Shown here in pieces: positions 25,157-34,778 of a DNA stretch of 64,000 bases (position 1 is its first letter; each line of letters opens with the position of its first letter). The stretch is from Streptomonospora sp. PA3 (GTDB taxonomy: Bacteria; Actinomycetota; Actinomycetes; Streptosporangiales; Streptosporangiaceae). The stretch spans positions 454,421 to 518,420 of the forward strand of contig NZ_VTZW01000016.1 in the NCBI RefSeq assembly GCF_009728995.1, read 5' to 3'. The position numbers and the translations under genes were made by a program. The notes under the pieces are model-generated. The model had not been told where the DNA came from and ran no database searches. It was given only the letters and a program-made list of their open reading frames with translations.

Positions 25157-27259
25157 TCAGGCGGCGCGGCGGGTGGAGCGCACCAGGCCGCTCAGCGCGT
25201 CGGCGCCCAGCTCCTCCAGGCGCACCGACTCGCCGCCCATCTCGGCGGCCAGGCGCGCGGCCAGGCCCAGGCGCACCGGCCCGGACTCGCAGTCCACGAC
25301 GATGCCGTGCACGCCGCGGGCGCCGATCCGCGCTCCGGCGCGCAGCGCGTCCTCCAGCCCCCCGCGGGTGGCGCGCCCGTCGGTCACCACCACCAGCAGG
25401 GGGCGGCGGCTGGGGTCGCGCAGCCGTTCGACGCGCAGCACGTCGGATGCGCGCATCAGGCCCGCCGCCAGCGGAGTGCGCCCTCCGGTGCGCAGCTCGC
25501 GCAGCCGGCGCGCGCCGGCCTCGACCGAGGAGGTCGGCGGCAGCTCCACCTGGGCGCCCGCGCCGCGGAAGGTGACCAGCCCGACCTTGTCGCGCCGCTG
25601 GTAGGCGTCCGTCAGCAGGCTCAGCACCGCGCCCTTGACGGCGCGCATCCGCTCCCGGGCGGCCATGGAGCCGCTGGCGTCCACGCAGAACAGCACGAGG
25701 TTGCCTTCGCGCCCCTCGCGTACCGCCTCGCGCAGGTCACCCGACCGCACGAGCAGGCCGGGATCGGTGCGGCCGCGGGCGCGCTGGTGGGGTGCCGCCG
25801 CGCGCAGGGTCGCCGTCAGGTGCAGGCCGTGCACCGCGGAGCGGGGCACGCGCGCGCCCGAGGTGCGGCCGTAGGGGGTCTCGGCGCGGGAGCGGCGGCC
25901 CGGCGCGCCCTGGCCGACGCCGCTGAGGCTGAACAGGCGCGGGCGGTAGGTCTCGCCGACCTCCGCGCGCCGCCCCTGGTCGGGGTCCTGCGGCCGCGGC
26001 TGCCGCTGCTCGCCGGTCCCGGTGTCCTCACCGGCCCCGCCCTCATGCGGCCGCTCGGGGCCGGCGGGGTCGTGCTCGGCTTCGCCGGGCCGCTCGCCGG
26101 GGGCCTGCTCGCCCGCGCCGGATTCGGTTCCCTCGGCCTCGGCGCCGCCGGAGCCCCGGCCGCCACCGCCGCCGGGGTCGTCGTCGGGGCCGTCACCCTC
26201 CGGCGGCTCCCCCTGGCCTTTTGGGTCGGCATCACCCGCCTGGTCCAGCGCCTCCTGGAGCCGGTCCTCGTCCAGGTCGGGCGCGTCGAAGGGATCGCGC
26301 CTGCGGCGGTGCGGCAGCGCCAGGCGGGCGGCGTCGCGCACGTCGTCGGCGGTGACCTCCGCGTGGTCGCGCCAGGCGGCCAGCGCCATGGCGGCCCGCG
26401 CGGTGACGATGTCGGCGCGCAGCCCGTCGACGTCGAAGGCCGCGCAGACCGCCGTGACCTGGCGGAGTGCGGCGTCGGTCAGCACCACACCGGGCAGGCG
26501 CTTGCGGGCGGCCAGGATGCGGCCGGCGAGCTCGGCCTCGTCCCGGGCGTAGCCGGCGGCGAATCCCTCGGGGTCGCTCTCGAAGGCGAGCCGGCGGCGC
26601 ACCACGTCGGCGCGCAGCTGCGGGTCGCGGGTGGCGGCGACCTCCACGGTGAGCCCGAAGCGGTCCAGCAGCTGGGGCCGCAGTTCGCCCTCTTCGGGGT
26701 TCATGGTGCCCACCAGCAGGAACCGGGCGGCATGGCGCACCGAGACGCCCTCGCGCTCCACATGGGAGGTGCCCATGGCGGCGGCGTCCAGCAGCAGGTC
26801 GACGAGGTGGTCGTGCAGCAGGTTGACCTCGTCGACGTAGAGGACGCCGCGGTGGGCTTCGGCGAGCAGGCCCGGTTCGAACGCCTTGACGCCCTCGGTC
26901 AGCGCCCGCTCGATGTCCAGCGAGCCCACCAGCCGGTCCTCGCTGGCGCCGACCGGCAGCTCCACCAGCCGCGCCGGGCGTTCCGCGGGCACCGCGGAGT
27001 CGGCGTGCGGGCCGTCGGGGCACTCCGGGTCGGGGTCGGCGGGGTCGCAGCCGAACCGGCAGCCCTCGACGACGTCGAGGTCGGGCAGCAGCGCCGCCAG
27101 CGCGCGCACCACCGTCGACTTGGCGGTGCCCTTCTCGCCGCGGACCAGGACGCCCCCGACGGCCGGGGAGACGGCGTTGACCAGCAGCGCGAGTTTCAGG
27201 TCGTCCATGCCGACGACCGCACTGAACGGGTAGCGAGCAGGAGCGCTCACGCGGTTCAC
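25157..27259 (-). CDS. Mg/cobaltochelatase ATPase subunit (ChlI-ChlD/CobST-like fusion)
   Basis: About 700 aa from the GTG at 27259, which has GAGG seven bases upstream. The N-terminal AAA+ domain begins YPFSAVVGMDDLKLALL with a P-loop GEKGTAKSTVV and Walker B VLYVDEVNLL. A roughly 160-residue acidic/Pro/Gly linker follows. The C-terminal von Willebrand A domain has the MIDAS motif VDASGSMAARERM near residue 523 and VVTDGRATRG. It would supply ATPase activity to CobN for cobalt insertion in place of CobS/CobT of the classical aerobic enzyme. It sits behind a cobalamin riboswitch and upstream of cobO. A role with a Mg-chelatase is unlikely because no other (bacterio)chlorophyll genes are present. 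Confidence 0.92.
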   Translation of the reverse strand: MNRVSAPARYPFSAVVGMDDLKLALLVNAVSPAVGGVLVRGEKGTAKSTVVRALAALLPDLDVVEGCRFGCDPADPDPECPDGPHADSAVPAERPARLVELPVGASEDRLVGSLDIERALTEGVKAFEPGLLAEAHRGVLYVDEVNLLHDHLVDLLLDAAAMGTSHVEREGVSVRHAARFLLVGTMNPEEGELRPQLLDRFGLTVEVAATRDPQLRADVVRRRLAFESDPEGFAAGYARDEAELAGRILAARKRLPGVVLTDAALRQVTAVCAAFDVDGLRADIVTARAAMALAAWRDHAEVTADDVRDAARLALPHRRRRDPFDAPDLDEDRLQEALDQAGDADPKGQGEPPEGDGPDDDPGGGGGRGSGGAEAEGTESGAGEQAPGERPGEAEHDPAGPERPHEGGAGEDTGTGEQRQPRPQDPDQGRRAEVGETYRPRLFSLSGVGQGAPGRRSRAETPYGRTSGARVPRSAVHGLHLTATLRAAAPHQRARGRTDPGLLVRSGDLREAVREGREGNLVLFCVDASGSMAARERMRAVKGAVLSLLTDAYQRRDKVGLVTFRGAGAQVELPPTSSVEAGARRLRELRTGGRTPLAAGLMRASDVLRVERLRDPSRRPLLVVVTDGRATRGGLEDALRAGARIGARGVHGIVVDCESGPVRLGLAARLAAEMGGESVRLEELGADALSGLVRSTRRAA

Positions 27260-27301
27260 GATCCTTCCTCGGGAGTCCACGCCCATAGGGGTCTTGCCCG
27301 G

Positions 27302-27450
27302 TGCCGCGCAGTCTCCTGGCTTCCAGATCACCGCTTGCCCGCCGCCTTCCCACCGGAGTTCTCCGGCAGTGGCGCTCGTTGCGGGGCCGCTTCCTGGTCA
27401 CAGTGGCGGGACCGCCCCGGATTCGCACCGGGTTCCTGCGTGCTGCGGCG
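27302..27450 (-). promoter_or_regulatory. Cobalamin riboswitch upstream of the ChlI/ChlD gene
   Basis: Read on the minus strand: GGAACCCGGTGCGAATCCGGG, then GCCACTGTGACCAGGAAG-like CGCCACTGTGACC, a GGGAAGGCGGG segment and the B12-box-like GAAGCCAGGAGACTGCG. P1 forms from the GCCGC/GCAG region near 27440-27450 and CTGCGCGGC near 27303-27311. The aptamer ends about 43 bases before the GTG start at 27259. Confidence 0.9.
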
Positions 27451-27713
27451 GAGCCGGGAACACCCCGGCGTTCCGCTCTCGGCGTCGGCACCGCCCATAA
27501 GAGTCTCATACCGCGCCGAGGCCGCCCGCACCGCATGGGTCCGCCGCCGGCGCACCGCTGCGTCGGCGAGATCCGCCCACCGCCGCCGGCGTGTTCGGTG
27601 GACGATCACCCTTGCGGCGGCCGCCGGATCGGTATGGGATGGCCGCACCCGGCCACCAGGCCGTCCGCCTGCGCCGGTGGAGGGCACCGACGACCCGGAG
27701 GGCAGCGCCGCCG

Positions 27714-29138
27714 ATGGACCACGACGACATCGCCGACATCACCTACCGACCGGCCCGCGAGCTCGCGCGGATGCTGCGCGAACGCGAGATCTCCGCCCGC
27801 GAGGTCGTGGAAGCGCACCTGGAGCGCATCGAGGCGGTGAACCCGCGCGTCAACGCCGTGGTCACCCTCTGCGGCGAGCGGGCCATGGACGAGGCCCGCG
27901 CCGCCGACGAGTTCCTCGCCGGCGGGGGTGAACCCCCGCCGCTGCACGGGCTGCCCGTCGCCCATAAGGACACCCACGAGACCGCCGGCGTGCGCACCAC
28001 CTTCGGCTCCCCCGTCTTCGCCGGCAACGTGCCCGACCGCGACGAACTGGTGGTGGCGCGCATCCGCGCGGCCGGGGCGATCACCCTGGGCAAGACCAAC
28101 ACCCCCGAGTTCGCCGCCGGCTCCCACACCTTCAACCCGGTCTTCGGCCTGACCCGCAACCCCTACGACACCGGGCGCTCGGCGGGCGGCAGCAGCGGCG
28201 GCGCGGCCGCGGGGCTGGCGGCGGGCATGACGGCGCTGGCCGAAGGCTCGGACATGGGCGGCTCGCTGCGCAACCCCGCCGCGTTCAACAACGTGGTGGG
28301 GCTGCGGCCCTCGCCGGGGCGGGTGCCCCAGCACCCGGCTCCGCTGGGCTGGTCGGCGCTGTCGGTGCAGGGGCCGCTGGCCCGCGACACCGCCGACGCC
28401 GCTCTGCTGCTGTCGGTGCTCGCCGGACCCGATCCGCGCAGCCCCATCGCCCTGGAGGAGCCGGGGTCGGCGTTTCGGCTGCTGCCCGAGACGGACGTGC
28501 GCGGGCTGCGCCTGGCGTGGTCGCCGGATCTGGGCGGCTCGGCGCCCTGCGAGCGGGCCGTCGCCGACGCGCTGGAGCCCGCCCTGGAGGTCTTCGCGCA
28601 GCTCGGCTGCGAGGTGGCCGAGGACGCGCCGGACCTCTCCGGCGCCGACGACGTCTTCCGCACCCTGCGCGCCTGGCAGTTCGAGGCGACGCTGGGCGGC
28701 CTGCTGGACCGGGCGCGCGAGTGGATCAAACCGAGCCTGGTCTGGAACATCGAGGAGGGCCGCAAGCTCTCCGGCGCCGACGTGGCCCGCGCCGAGCTGG
28801 AGCGCACCCGCATCTTCCACCGGGTGCGGGAGTTCTTCGAGCGCTACGACGCCCTGCTGCTGCCGGTCAGCCAGGTGGTGCCCTTCGACGCCGGCCTGGA
28901 GTACCCCGCCGACATCGACGGCGCGCAGCAGCAGACCTACCTGGACTGGATGCGCTCCTGCTACCACATCACCGTGACCGGCTGCCCGGCGCTGGCCGTT
29001 CCGGGCGGGTTCACCCCGGGCGGCCTGCCGGTGGGCCTGCAGATCGTCGGCCCGCACCACGCCGATCGGCGGGTGCTGCGGATCGGCCGCGCCTTCGAGC
29101 AGGCCACCGGCCACGGCCGGCGCCGCCCCGCCCTGTAA
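27714..29138 (+). CDS. Amidase (amidase-signature family)
   Basis: 474 aa from the ATG at 27714. The Ser-cisSer-Lys triad is visible: Lys in LPVAHKDTHETAG, the cis-Ser in the GGSSGGAAAGLAAGM loop, and the nucleophile Ser in GSDMGGSLRNPAAFNN. These features define the amidase-signature fold that hydrolyses amides to acid plus ammonia. The substrate is not determined; the next gene, an amino acid/amine permease, suggests uptake and hydrolysis of an amide or amine compound. A GGAGG lies about 12 bases upstream, a little far. The GatA role is unlikely since no gatB/gatC are present. Confidence 0.9.
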   Translation: MDHDDIADITYRPARELARMLREREISAREVVEAHLERIEAVNPRVNAVVTLCGERAMDEARAADEFLAGGGEPPPLHGLPVAHKDTHETAGVRTTFGSPVFAGNVPDRDELVVARIRAAGAITLGKTNTPEFAAGSHTFNPVFGLTRNPYDTGRSAGGSSGGAAAGLAAGMTALAEGSDMGGSLRNPAAFNNVVGLRPSPGRVPQHPAPLGWSALSVQGPLARDTADAALLLSVLAGPDPRSPIALEEPGSAFRLLPETDVRGLRLAWSPDLGGSAPCERAVADALEPALEVFAQLGCEVAEDAPDLSGADDVFRTLRAWQFEATLGGLLDRAREWIKPSLVWNIEEGRKLSGADVARAELERTRIFHRVREFFERYDALLLPVSQVVPFDAGLEYPADIDGAQQQTYLDWMRSCYHITVTGCPALAVPGGFTPGGLPVGLQIVGPHHADRRVLRIGRAFEQATGHGRRRPAL

Positions 29139-29200
29139 ATCGGCGGCCCCACCCCCTTCACCCCCTCCTCCCCGACAAAGAAAGCGCAGGTGCACGAAAA

Positions 29201-30613
29201 GTGACGGCTGACAGCGGTTTCCTGCGGGTCCTCGGGCGCGGAGACGTCCTCGCCCTGGCGTTCGGCGCCATGATCGGGTTCGGCTGGATCGTGCTCACCG
29301 GCGAGTTCATCGACGGCGCCGGCACCCTGGGCGCGGCACTGGCCTTCGTCATCGGCGGCACCGTCGTCGCCCTCGTGGGCCTGACCTACGCCGAACTGAC
29401 CTCGGCGATCCCTCACGCCGGCGGCGAGCACCACTACGCACTGCGCGCCCTGGGCGCGCGGGGTGCGTTCGTGGCCTCGTGGGCGATGGTGCTGGGCTAT
29501 GTCTCGGTGGTGGCCTTCGAGGCGGTCGCGCTGCCCCACACCGTGGCCTACCTGGTGCCCGACATGCAGGCGGGCCACCTGTGGACGGTCGCCGGCTACG
29601 ACGTCCACGCCACCTGGGCGGCGGTGGGCGTGGCCGGCGCGATCGCGGTGACGGCGGTCAACTACCTGGGGATCCGCCCGGCGGCCGTCTTCCAGATCAT
29701 CGCCGTGGCGTTCCTGCTGGCGGCGGGCGCGGTCCTCATCGCGGGCGCCTTCACCGGCGGCTCGGCCCAGGACATGCGCCCGCTGTTCACCGGCGGGGCA
29801 GCGGGCCTGGTGGGGGTTCTGGTGGCGGTGCCGTTCCTGTTCGTGGGCTTCGACGTGATCCCGCAGTCGGCCGACGAGATCCGGGTGCCCTACCGGCAGG
29901 CCGGGGTGCTGCTGGTGATCTCGGTGGCCTGCGCCGCCGCCTGGTACGCCATGATCATGCTGACAGTGGGCTCGGGGCTGCCGGCGGAGCGGCTTGTGGA
30001 GTCCGAGCTGGCCTCGGCCGATGCCATGGCGGCGCTGTGGAACAGCCAGGCGGTGGGCAACCTGCTGGTCCTCGGCGGGATCGCGGGCATCATGACCAGC
30101 TGGAACGCCTTCCTCATCGGCGGCAGCCGGCTGCTCTACGCCATGGCGGTGTCGCGGATGGTCCCGGCCTGGTTCGGCCGGCTCCACCCCCGCTACCGCA
30201 CGCCCGCCAACGCGGTGCTGTTCATCGGCGCGCTGTCGGTGGCGGCGCCCATGTTCGGCCGCCCGATGCTGGTGTGGCTGGTGGATGCGGGGGGCGTCAA
30301 CATCGTCGTCGCCTATGTCACGGTGGTGCTGTCCTTCCTGGTGCTGCGCAGGCGCGAGCCCGACATGGCGCGCCCGTTCCGCGCACCGGCCGGTACGGCG
30401 GTGGGCACGCTGGCGCTCGTGTGCTCGCTCGGACTGGGTGTGCTCTACCTGCCCGGTATGCCCGCGGCGCTGATATGGCCCTACGAATGGATCATCGTGG
30501 GCGCGTGGTGGGTCGTGGGGGCGGTGTTCCTGTGGCGGCTGCCGCGGGTCGGGCCGGGCGCAGACGCCGAGGAGCGCCTCGTCTCGGCCGTGCGTCAGCG
30601 GCGCGGCGCCTAG
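29201..30613 (+). CDS. APC-superfamily amino acid/amine permease
   Basis: 470 aa with about 12 hydrophobic spans. The first span carries the family-like GAMIGFGWIVLTG helix break, followed by TYAELTSAIPHAGGEHHYA, typical of APC transporters. The GTG at 29201 is the first in-frame start after the amidase; a nearby upstream GTG runs straight to a stop. It lies 62 bases after the amidase gene and is probably co-transcribed. The substrate is probably an amino acid or amine linked to the amidase reaction; that link is inferred. Confidence 0.9.
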   Translation: MTADSGFLRVLGRGDVLALAFGAMIGFGWIVLTGEFIDGAGTLGAALAFVIGGTVVALVGLTYAELTSAIPHAGGEHHYALRALGARGAFVASWAMVLGYVSVVAFEAVALPHTVAYLVPDMQAGHLWTVAGYDVHATWAAVGVAGAIAVTAVNYLGIRPAAVFQIIAVAFLLAAGAVLIAGAFTGGSAQDMRPLFTGGAAGLVGVLVAVPFLFVGFDVIPQSADEIRVPYRQAGVLLVISVACAAAWYAMIMLTVGSGLPAERLVESELASADAMAALWNSQAVGNLLVLGGIAGIMTSWNAFLIGGSRLLYAMAVSRMVPAWFGRLHPRYRTPANAVLFIGALSVAAPMFGRPMLVWLVDAGGVNIVVAYVTVVLSFLVLRRREPDMARPFRAPAGTAVGTLALVCSLGLGVLYLPGMPAALIWPYEWIIVGAWWVVGAVFLWRLPRVGPGADAEERLVSAVRQRRGA

Positions 30614-30641
30614 GCGCGCACGCGCCCGCCGCCGCGCAGGC

Positions 30642-30920
30642 TCAATCCCAGACGCGGGCCAGCAGCCACTGGCCCGAGACGGAGTCGTGCTGCAGCTCGT
30701 AGACCCCTCGCGCGCCCGGTGAACCGGCCTCGACCCGCCAGTGGGCGCGCTGGGGCAGTTCCTCGTGGACCTCGGGCGACCAGTCGGCGCGCAGGGTGAT
30801 CCAGTGGTCGATGATGTGCCGGACGTTGTAGACCCGTCGCTCCCAGACGAAACGCACCGGGCGCCCCTCGTGCGCTGTGACGGCGACCGGCACGCCATAG
30901 ACGTGGCCCACTGGCGACAC
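30642..30920 (-). CDS. DUF6504 family protein
   Basis: 92 aa. The pattern RPVRFVWERRVYNVRHIIDHW followed by YELQHDSVSGQWLLARVWD matches the small actinobacterial DUF6504 family as I recall it. These proteins often accompany translesion polymerase or ImuB-like genes elsewhere, but none is near here. It is convergent with the permease and divergent from the kinase. No biochemical function can be given. Confidence 0.75.
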   Translation of the reverse strand: MSPVGHVYGVPVAVTAHEGRPVRFVWERRVYNVRHIIDHWITLRADWSPEVHEELPQRAHWRVEAGSPGARGVYELQHDSVSGQWLLARVWD

Positions 30921-31177
30921 TCCCCTCAGCTGCGGCTTTCCTGGTGGCGGAAGACCTCGGCCTGCGGGGAAGAACAGGACCGTCGTTCGAACGTGTGTAC
31001 TAATCGTAGCGGATCCCCGGACCGATCGGAACCGGGACGCGGTCCCGCCGGTCTGAGATCCCGGGACGCCCGCCCTCCGGCAACGGCAAAGCCCTGCGAA
31101 TCGGACCCATGCGGCCGTCTCCGGGGCGTCTGTACGCTATGAGCGCGAATCCACGCCGGCCTAAGGAAAACAGCACT

Positions 31178-33463
31178 GTGACGGACAACGGGCACGAGCG
31201 CGCCAGACCCCTCCGCACCGGCGACCCCCGCGAGCTCGGCGACTACCGGATCGAAGGCCGGCTGGGGCGCGGCGGCATGGGCACCGTCTACCTCGCCCGC
31301 GACCCCGCGGACCGCCTGGTCGCCGTCAAGCTCATCCACCCCGACCTCAGCGACGACCCCGACTTCCGCCGGCGCTTCGCGCGCGAGGTCGCATCCGCGC
31401 GCAAGGTCGCGCGGTTCTCCACCGCCGGAGTGCTCGACGCCCGCCTGGAGGGCGACCCCCTGTTCATCGTCTCCGAGTACGTGCCCGGCCCCAATCTCGC
31501 CCAGGCCATCAGCGCCGAGGGGCCGATGAGCGGCGGCACCCTGGAGAGCCTGGCCATGGGCGTGGCGGCGGCGCTGACCGCCATCCACCGCGCCGGGGTC
31601 ATCCACCGCGACCTCAAACCGGGCAACGTGCTGCTCTCGGCGGTGGGGCCCAAGGTCATCGACTTCGGCATCGCCCGGGCCATGGACGACGACAGCGCCG
31701 TCACCCGATCCAGCCAGCTGATGGGCACGCCGTCCTACCTCGCCCCCGAGCTGATCGCCGGCGGCCCGATCACCGCGGCCTCCGACATCTTCTCCTGGGG
31801 CTGCCTGGTGGCCTACGCCGGCACGGGCAAGGCGCCCTTCGACGCCCAGACGGTGCCGGCCGTGCTGCAGTTGATCAGTTCGGGCGAGGCCGACCTGCAG
31901 GGCCTTGACCCCCAGCTGGCCGACCTGGTGCGCAGCGCGCTGGAGAAGGACCCCCGCAACCGGCCCACCGCCCAGCAGCTGCTCAACATGCTGGTGGGCC
32001 AGGAGGACCCGGCCGAGGCGATCGTGGACAGCACGGTGATCGAGTCCTGGACGCCGCCGTCCACCGCCGCCGCGGCGGGTGCGGCCGCGGGCGCCGCCGG
32101 GGCGGGCGAGGGCGCCGACGGGACGGCGGCCGGGCCCCCACCGGGACCGGATGAGATCGCGACCGAGCAGTCCACCCGCGCGGTACCGCCCGAGGCCGCC
32201 GCGTCCACGCCGACCCGGCCCTACACCGGGGCGGCCGCGGCCCCGCACTCCCCCGACGCATCCGGATCCGGACCGCAGGCGCCGTTCGACCGGGGCCCTT
32301 CCTCCGGACCGCCGCCGACCGCGAACCCCGGGTACGCACCGCCCGGCCACGCGGGCTTCCCCCCGCCCGGCGGCCCGCCACCTCCCACCCACGGGTCCTC
32401 ACCCGGCCCGCACCCCGCATACGGCCCCCCGCCGGGTCCCCAGCCCGCCTACGGCCCGCCCTCGGGTCCGCAGCCGCCCTACTCGGCGGGCCCGGGCCCG
32501 CAGCGACCGCCGCACGATCCCGCAGCGGCGGCCTCCCCGCCCTACGGGCAGCCCGGCTACCGGGATCCCGGCCGCCCCGACGGGCCGATCGGGCCCGACG
32601 GGCGGGTCCACACCCCCTCGGCGCCGCACAAGCGCCGCCGCACCGTTCTGCTCGCCGGCGCCGGCGCGGGCGTGCTGCTCCTGCTGGTGGGGGGCGTGCT
32701 CGGCTCCGTGCTGCTGCTCGGCGGCCGGCCGCCCGAGGGCACCCTCGTCTACCAGGACGACTTCGCGGGCGGCGCCTGGGAGCACGACCCCTACGAGCCC
32801 GACGACGAGTTCCAGGAGTACGCCTACCACGCCGACCACGGACTGGTGCTGCGTGTGTCGGAGTACAACGACTTCGGCGGAAGCATCGGCGACTACCCCC
32901 CGTACGAGGGCGAGTACCCCGAGGCCGTCCTGGTCCGCGCCGAGGCCGAGGCGCTGTACGGCCCGCCCTACAGCGAGTACGGCATCCGCTGCTACCACCA
33001 GGAGTCCGACGACGAGGGGGTCGTCACCCACTACGAGGGCCTGGTGCGCTTCGACGGCCGCAGCGCGCAGATCCGGCGCGCCGGCGGCGAATCCGGGGAC
33101 GCCGCGCTGGCCACCACCGGGGACGTCGGCGGATACACGCAGCCTCCGGACAAGCTGCCCATGCAGAAGGGCGGCGGCAGCGCCGAAACCGTCACCAACA
33201 CGCTGACCATGACCTGCGAGCCCGACGAGGACGCGGGAACCATGGTGCTCAACCTGTGGGTCAACGGCGAGCACGTCCTGGAGGCGGTCGACGACGAGCC
33301 GCTGCCCGACGACGCCACCGAGAACCAGACCCGCATGGCGGGGGTCACGGTCAAGCGGCGGGGCAGTGCGCAGGACTATCCCACGGTCGGCTTCCACCGC
33401 TTCGAGGTGCAGCGCCTCGGCGAGCCGGGCTCCACCGACGGCTCCGCAGGCGGCGACCGGTAG
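31178..33463 (+). CDS. Membrane-anchored Ser/Thr protein kinase (PknB-type) with extracytoplasmic sensor-like domain
   Basis: 761 aa from the GTG at 31178, which has AAGGAA nine bases upstream; in-frame ATGs further upstream lack a site. Kinase domain, residues about 20-275: glycine loop GRGGMGTVY, VAVK Lys near 51, HRDLKPGNVLL near 143 and DFGIAR near 161. Residues about 280-480 are Pro/Gly/Ala-rich and repetitive. A membrane span lies at about 488-518. The C-terminal 240 residues are extracytoplasmic, acidic and tyrosine-rich (YQDDF, SEYNDFGGSIGDYPPYEGEYPEAVLVRAEAEAL) with a jelly-roll/lectin-like pattern and a WVNGEHVLE motif. It should phosphorylate cytosolic proteins in response to an envelope signal; the ligand is unknown. 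Confidence 0.93.
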   Translation: MTDNGHERARPLRTGDPRELGDYRIEGRLGRGGMGTVYLARDPADRLVAVKLIHPDLSDDPDFRRRFAREVASARKVARFSTAGVLDARLEGDPLFIVSEYVPGPNLAQAISAEGPMSGGTLESLAMGVAAALTAIHRAGVIHRDLKPGNVLLSAVGPKVIDFGIARAMDDDSAVTRSSQLMGTPSYLAPELIAGGPITAASDIFSWGCLVAYAGTGKAPFDAQTVPAVLQLISSGEADLQGLDPQLADLVRSALEKDPRNRPTAQQLLNMLVGQEDPAEAIVDSTVIESWTPPSTAAAAGAAAGAAGAGEGADGTAAGPPPGPDEIATEQSTRAVPPEAAASTPTRPYTGAAAAPHSPDASGSGPQAPFDRGPSSGPPPTANPGYAPPGHAGFPPPGGPPPPTHGSSPGPHPAYGPPPGPQPAYGPPSGPQPPYSAGPGPQRPPHDPAAAASPPYGQPGYRDPGRPDGPIGPDGRVHTPSAPHKRRRTVLLAGAGAGVLLLLVGGVLGSVLLLGGRPPEGTLVYQDDFAGGAWEHDPYEPDDEFQEYAYHADHGLVLRVSEYNDFGGSIGDYPPYEGEYPEAVLVRAEAEALYGPPYSEYGIRCYHQESDDEGVVTHYEGLVRFDGRSAQIRRAGGESGDAALATTGDVGGYTQPPDKLPMQKGGGSAETVTNTLTMTCEPDEDAGTMVLNLWVNGEHVLEAVDDEPLPDDATENQTRMAGVTVKRRGSAQDYPTVGFHRFEVQRLGEPGSTDGSAGGDR

Positions 33464-33777
33464 CCGGCTCTTGCCCGGTGGCCTCCGGGCCGGATCGGCG
33501 GTCGGGGGCCGGCCCGCGCCCGGCCGGACCGGTCCGCTCGCCGTTCCGCCGGTTGCGGGCCCTGTGGCGGCCCGCCGAACCGCCGCTCACTGCCCCGTTC
33601 CCGTACCCGCCACCGCCATGCCGCCTCCGGCCCCGCGGATCTAGGCTGGGCGATGCGGATCCGGGCTCTGGCGCGCCGGCCGGACCCCGGTCGGCGCGAA
33701 CCGGAGCCGGGCGCCCCGCGGGCGGGCCCGCCGGAGGGCCCGCCGCCGCACGACGCAGAATCCAGGAGAGGTCAGGC
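33464..33777. other. Intergenic gap without recognisable gene
   Basis: 314 bases of very G+C-rich sequence between the kinase and the quinone oxidoreductase. Several short GC-rich inverted repeats are present but no clear terminator, promoter or ORF with a ribosome site. The only decisive site is AGGAG nine bases before the ATG at 33778. Confidence 0.6.
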
Positions 33778-34743
33778 ATGCGCGCCATCGTCATCGAAGA
33801 GCAGGGCGGCCCCGAGGTCATGCGGCTCACACAGGCCCCCGATCCGCAACCGGGACCGGGCGAGGTGCTGATCGACATCGCGGCCCGCGGCGTCAACTTC
33901 ATCGACGTCTATCAGCGCAGCGGCGCCTATTCGGTCTCCACGCCGTTCACGCCCGGCGTCGAGGCCGCCGGAAGCGTCGCCGCGGTGGGGTCCGGCGTCG
34001 CGGAGTTCTCTCCCGGCGACCGGGTGGCCTGGGCGATGCTGCCGGGCGGCTATGCCGATCGCGCCGCCGTGCCGGCCGATCGGGTGGTGCCCGTGCCCGA
34101 CGGGGTCACGGCCGAGCAGGCCGCGGCGACCCTGCTGCAGGGGATGACGGCGCATTACCTGACGCACGCGACCTACCCGATCCAGCCCGGCGACACGGTG
34201 CTGGTCCACGCCGCCGCCGGCGGCACCGGGCTGCTGCTGGTCCAGCTCGCCAAGGCGCGCGGCGCCACCGTGATCGGCACCGCGTCCACCGAGGCCAAGC
34301 AGCGGCTCGCGCGCGAGGCCGGTGCCGACGAGATCATCGACTACACCGCCACCGACGTGGCTCCCGCGGTACGCGACCTGACCGAGGGCGCGGGCGTGGC
34401 GGCCGTCTACGACGGGGTGGGGGCGGACACCTTCGACGCGAGCCTGGCCTCGCTGCGTCCGCGCGGCGTGCTGGCGCTGTTCGGGCAGGCCAGCGGCGCG
34501 GTGCCGCCCGTGGACCCGCAGCGGTTGAACACGGCGGGCTCGGTGTACCTGACCCGGCCGTCGCTGGCGCACTACGTCGCCGCGCGGGCGGAGCTGCTGG
34601 AGCGGGCCTCGGACGTGTTCGGGCTGGTGGCCGCGAAGCGGCTGGACGTGCGCGTGGGCGGGCGCTACGCGCTGGCCGACGCGGGCCGCGCCCACGAGGA
34701 CCTCGCGGCCCGCCGCACCACCGGCAAGCTGCTGCTGGTCTGA
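33778..34743 (+). CDS. NADPH:quinone reductase (zinc-independent MDR family)
   Basis: 321 aa. Typical quinone oxidoreductase segments: MRAIVIEEQGGPEVM, GVNFIDVYQRSGAY, TPGVEAAGSVAAVG, and the NADPH-binding VHAAAGGTGLLLVQLAK. There is no cysteine-based zinc site, in line with QorA-like proteins. AGGAG lies nine bases before the ATG. It probably reduces quinones or enones to limit oxidative damage. It faces the SPFH/NfeD genes across a strong bidirectional terminator. Confidence 0.92.
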   Translation: MRAIVIEEQGGPEVMRLTQAPDPQPGPGEVLIDIAARGVNFIDVYQRSGAYSVSTPFTPGVEAAGSVAAVGSGVAEFSPGDRVAWAMLPGGYADRAAVPADRVVPVPDGVTAEQAAATLLQGMTAHYLTHATYPIQPGDTVLVHAAAGGTGLLLVQLAKARGATVIGTASTEAKQRLAREAGADEIIDYTATDVAPAVRDLTEGAGVAAVYDGVGADTFDASLASLRPRGVLALFGQASGAVPPVDPQRLNTAGSVYLTRPSLAHYVAARAELLERASDVFGLVAAKRLDVRVGGRYALADAGRAHEDLAARRTTGKLLLV

Positions 34744-34749
34744 CCGCAC

Positions 34750-34770
34750 GGGGCCGGCGGCGCCGGCCCC
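34750..34770. terminator. Perfect GC-rich hairpin between convergent genes
   Basis: GGGGCCGGC (34750-34758), a three-base loop, then GCCGGCCCC (34762-34770). It sits in the 35-base gap between the convergent quinone reductase and SPFH genes and can serve both strands. No T-tract is present. Confidence 0.7.
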
Positions 34771-34778
34771 GCCCGGCA

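Noticed and set aside
24365-27931. Plus-strand frame of about 1190 codons
   Set aside because: Antisense of cobO and the ChlI/ChlD gene and crosses the riboswitch.
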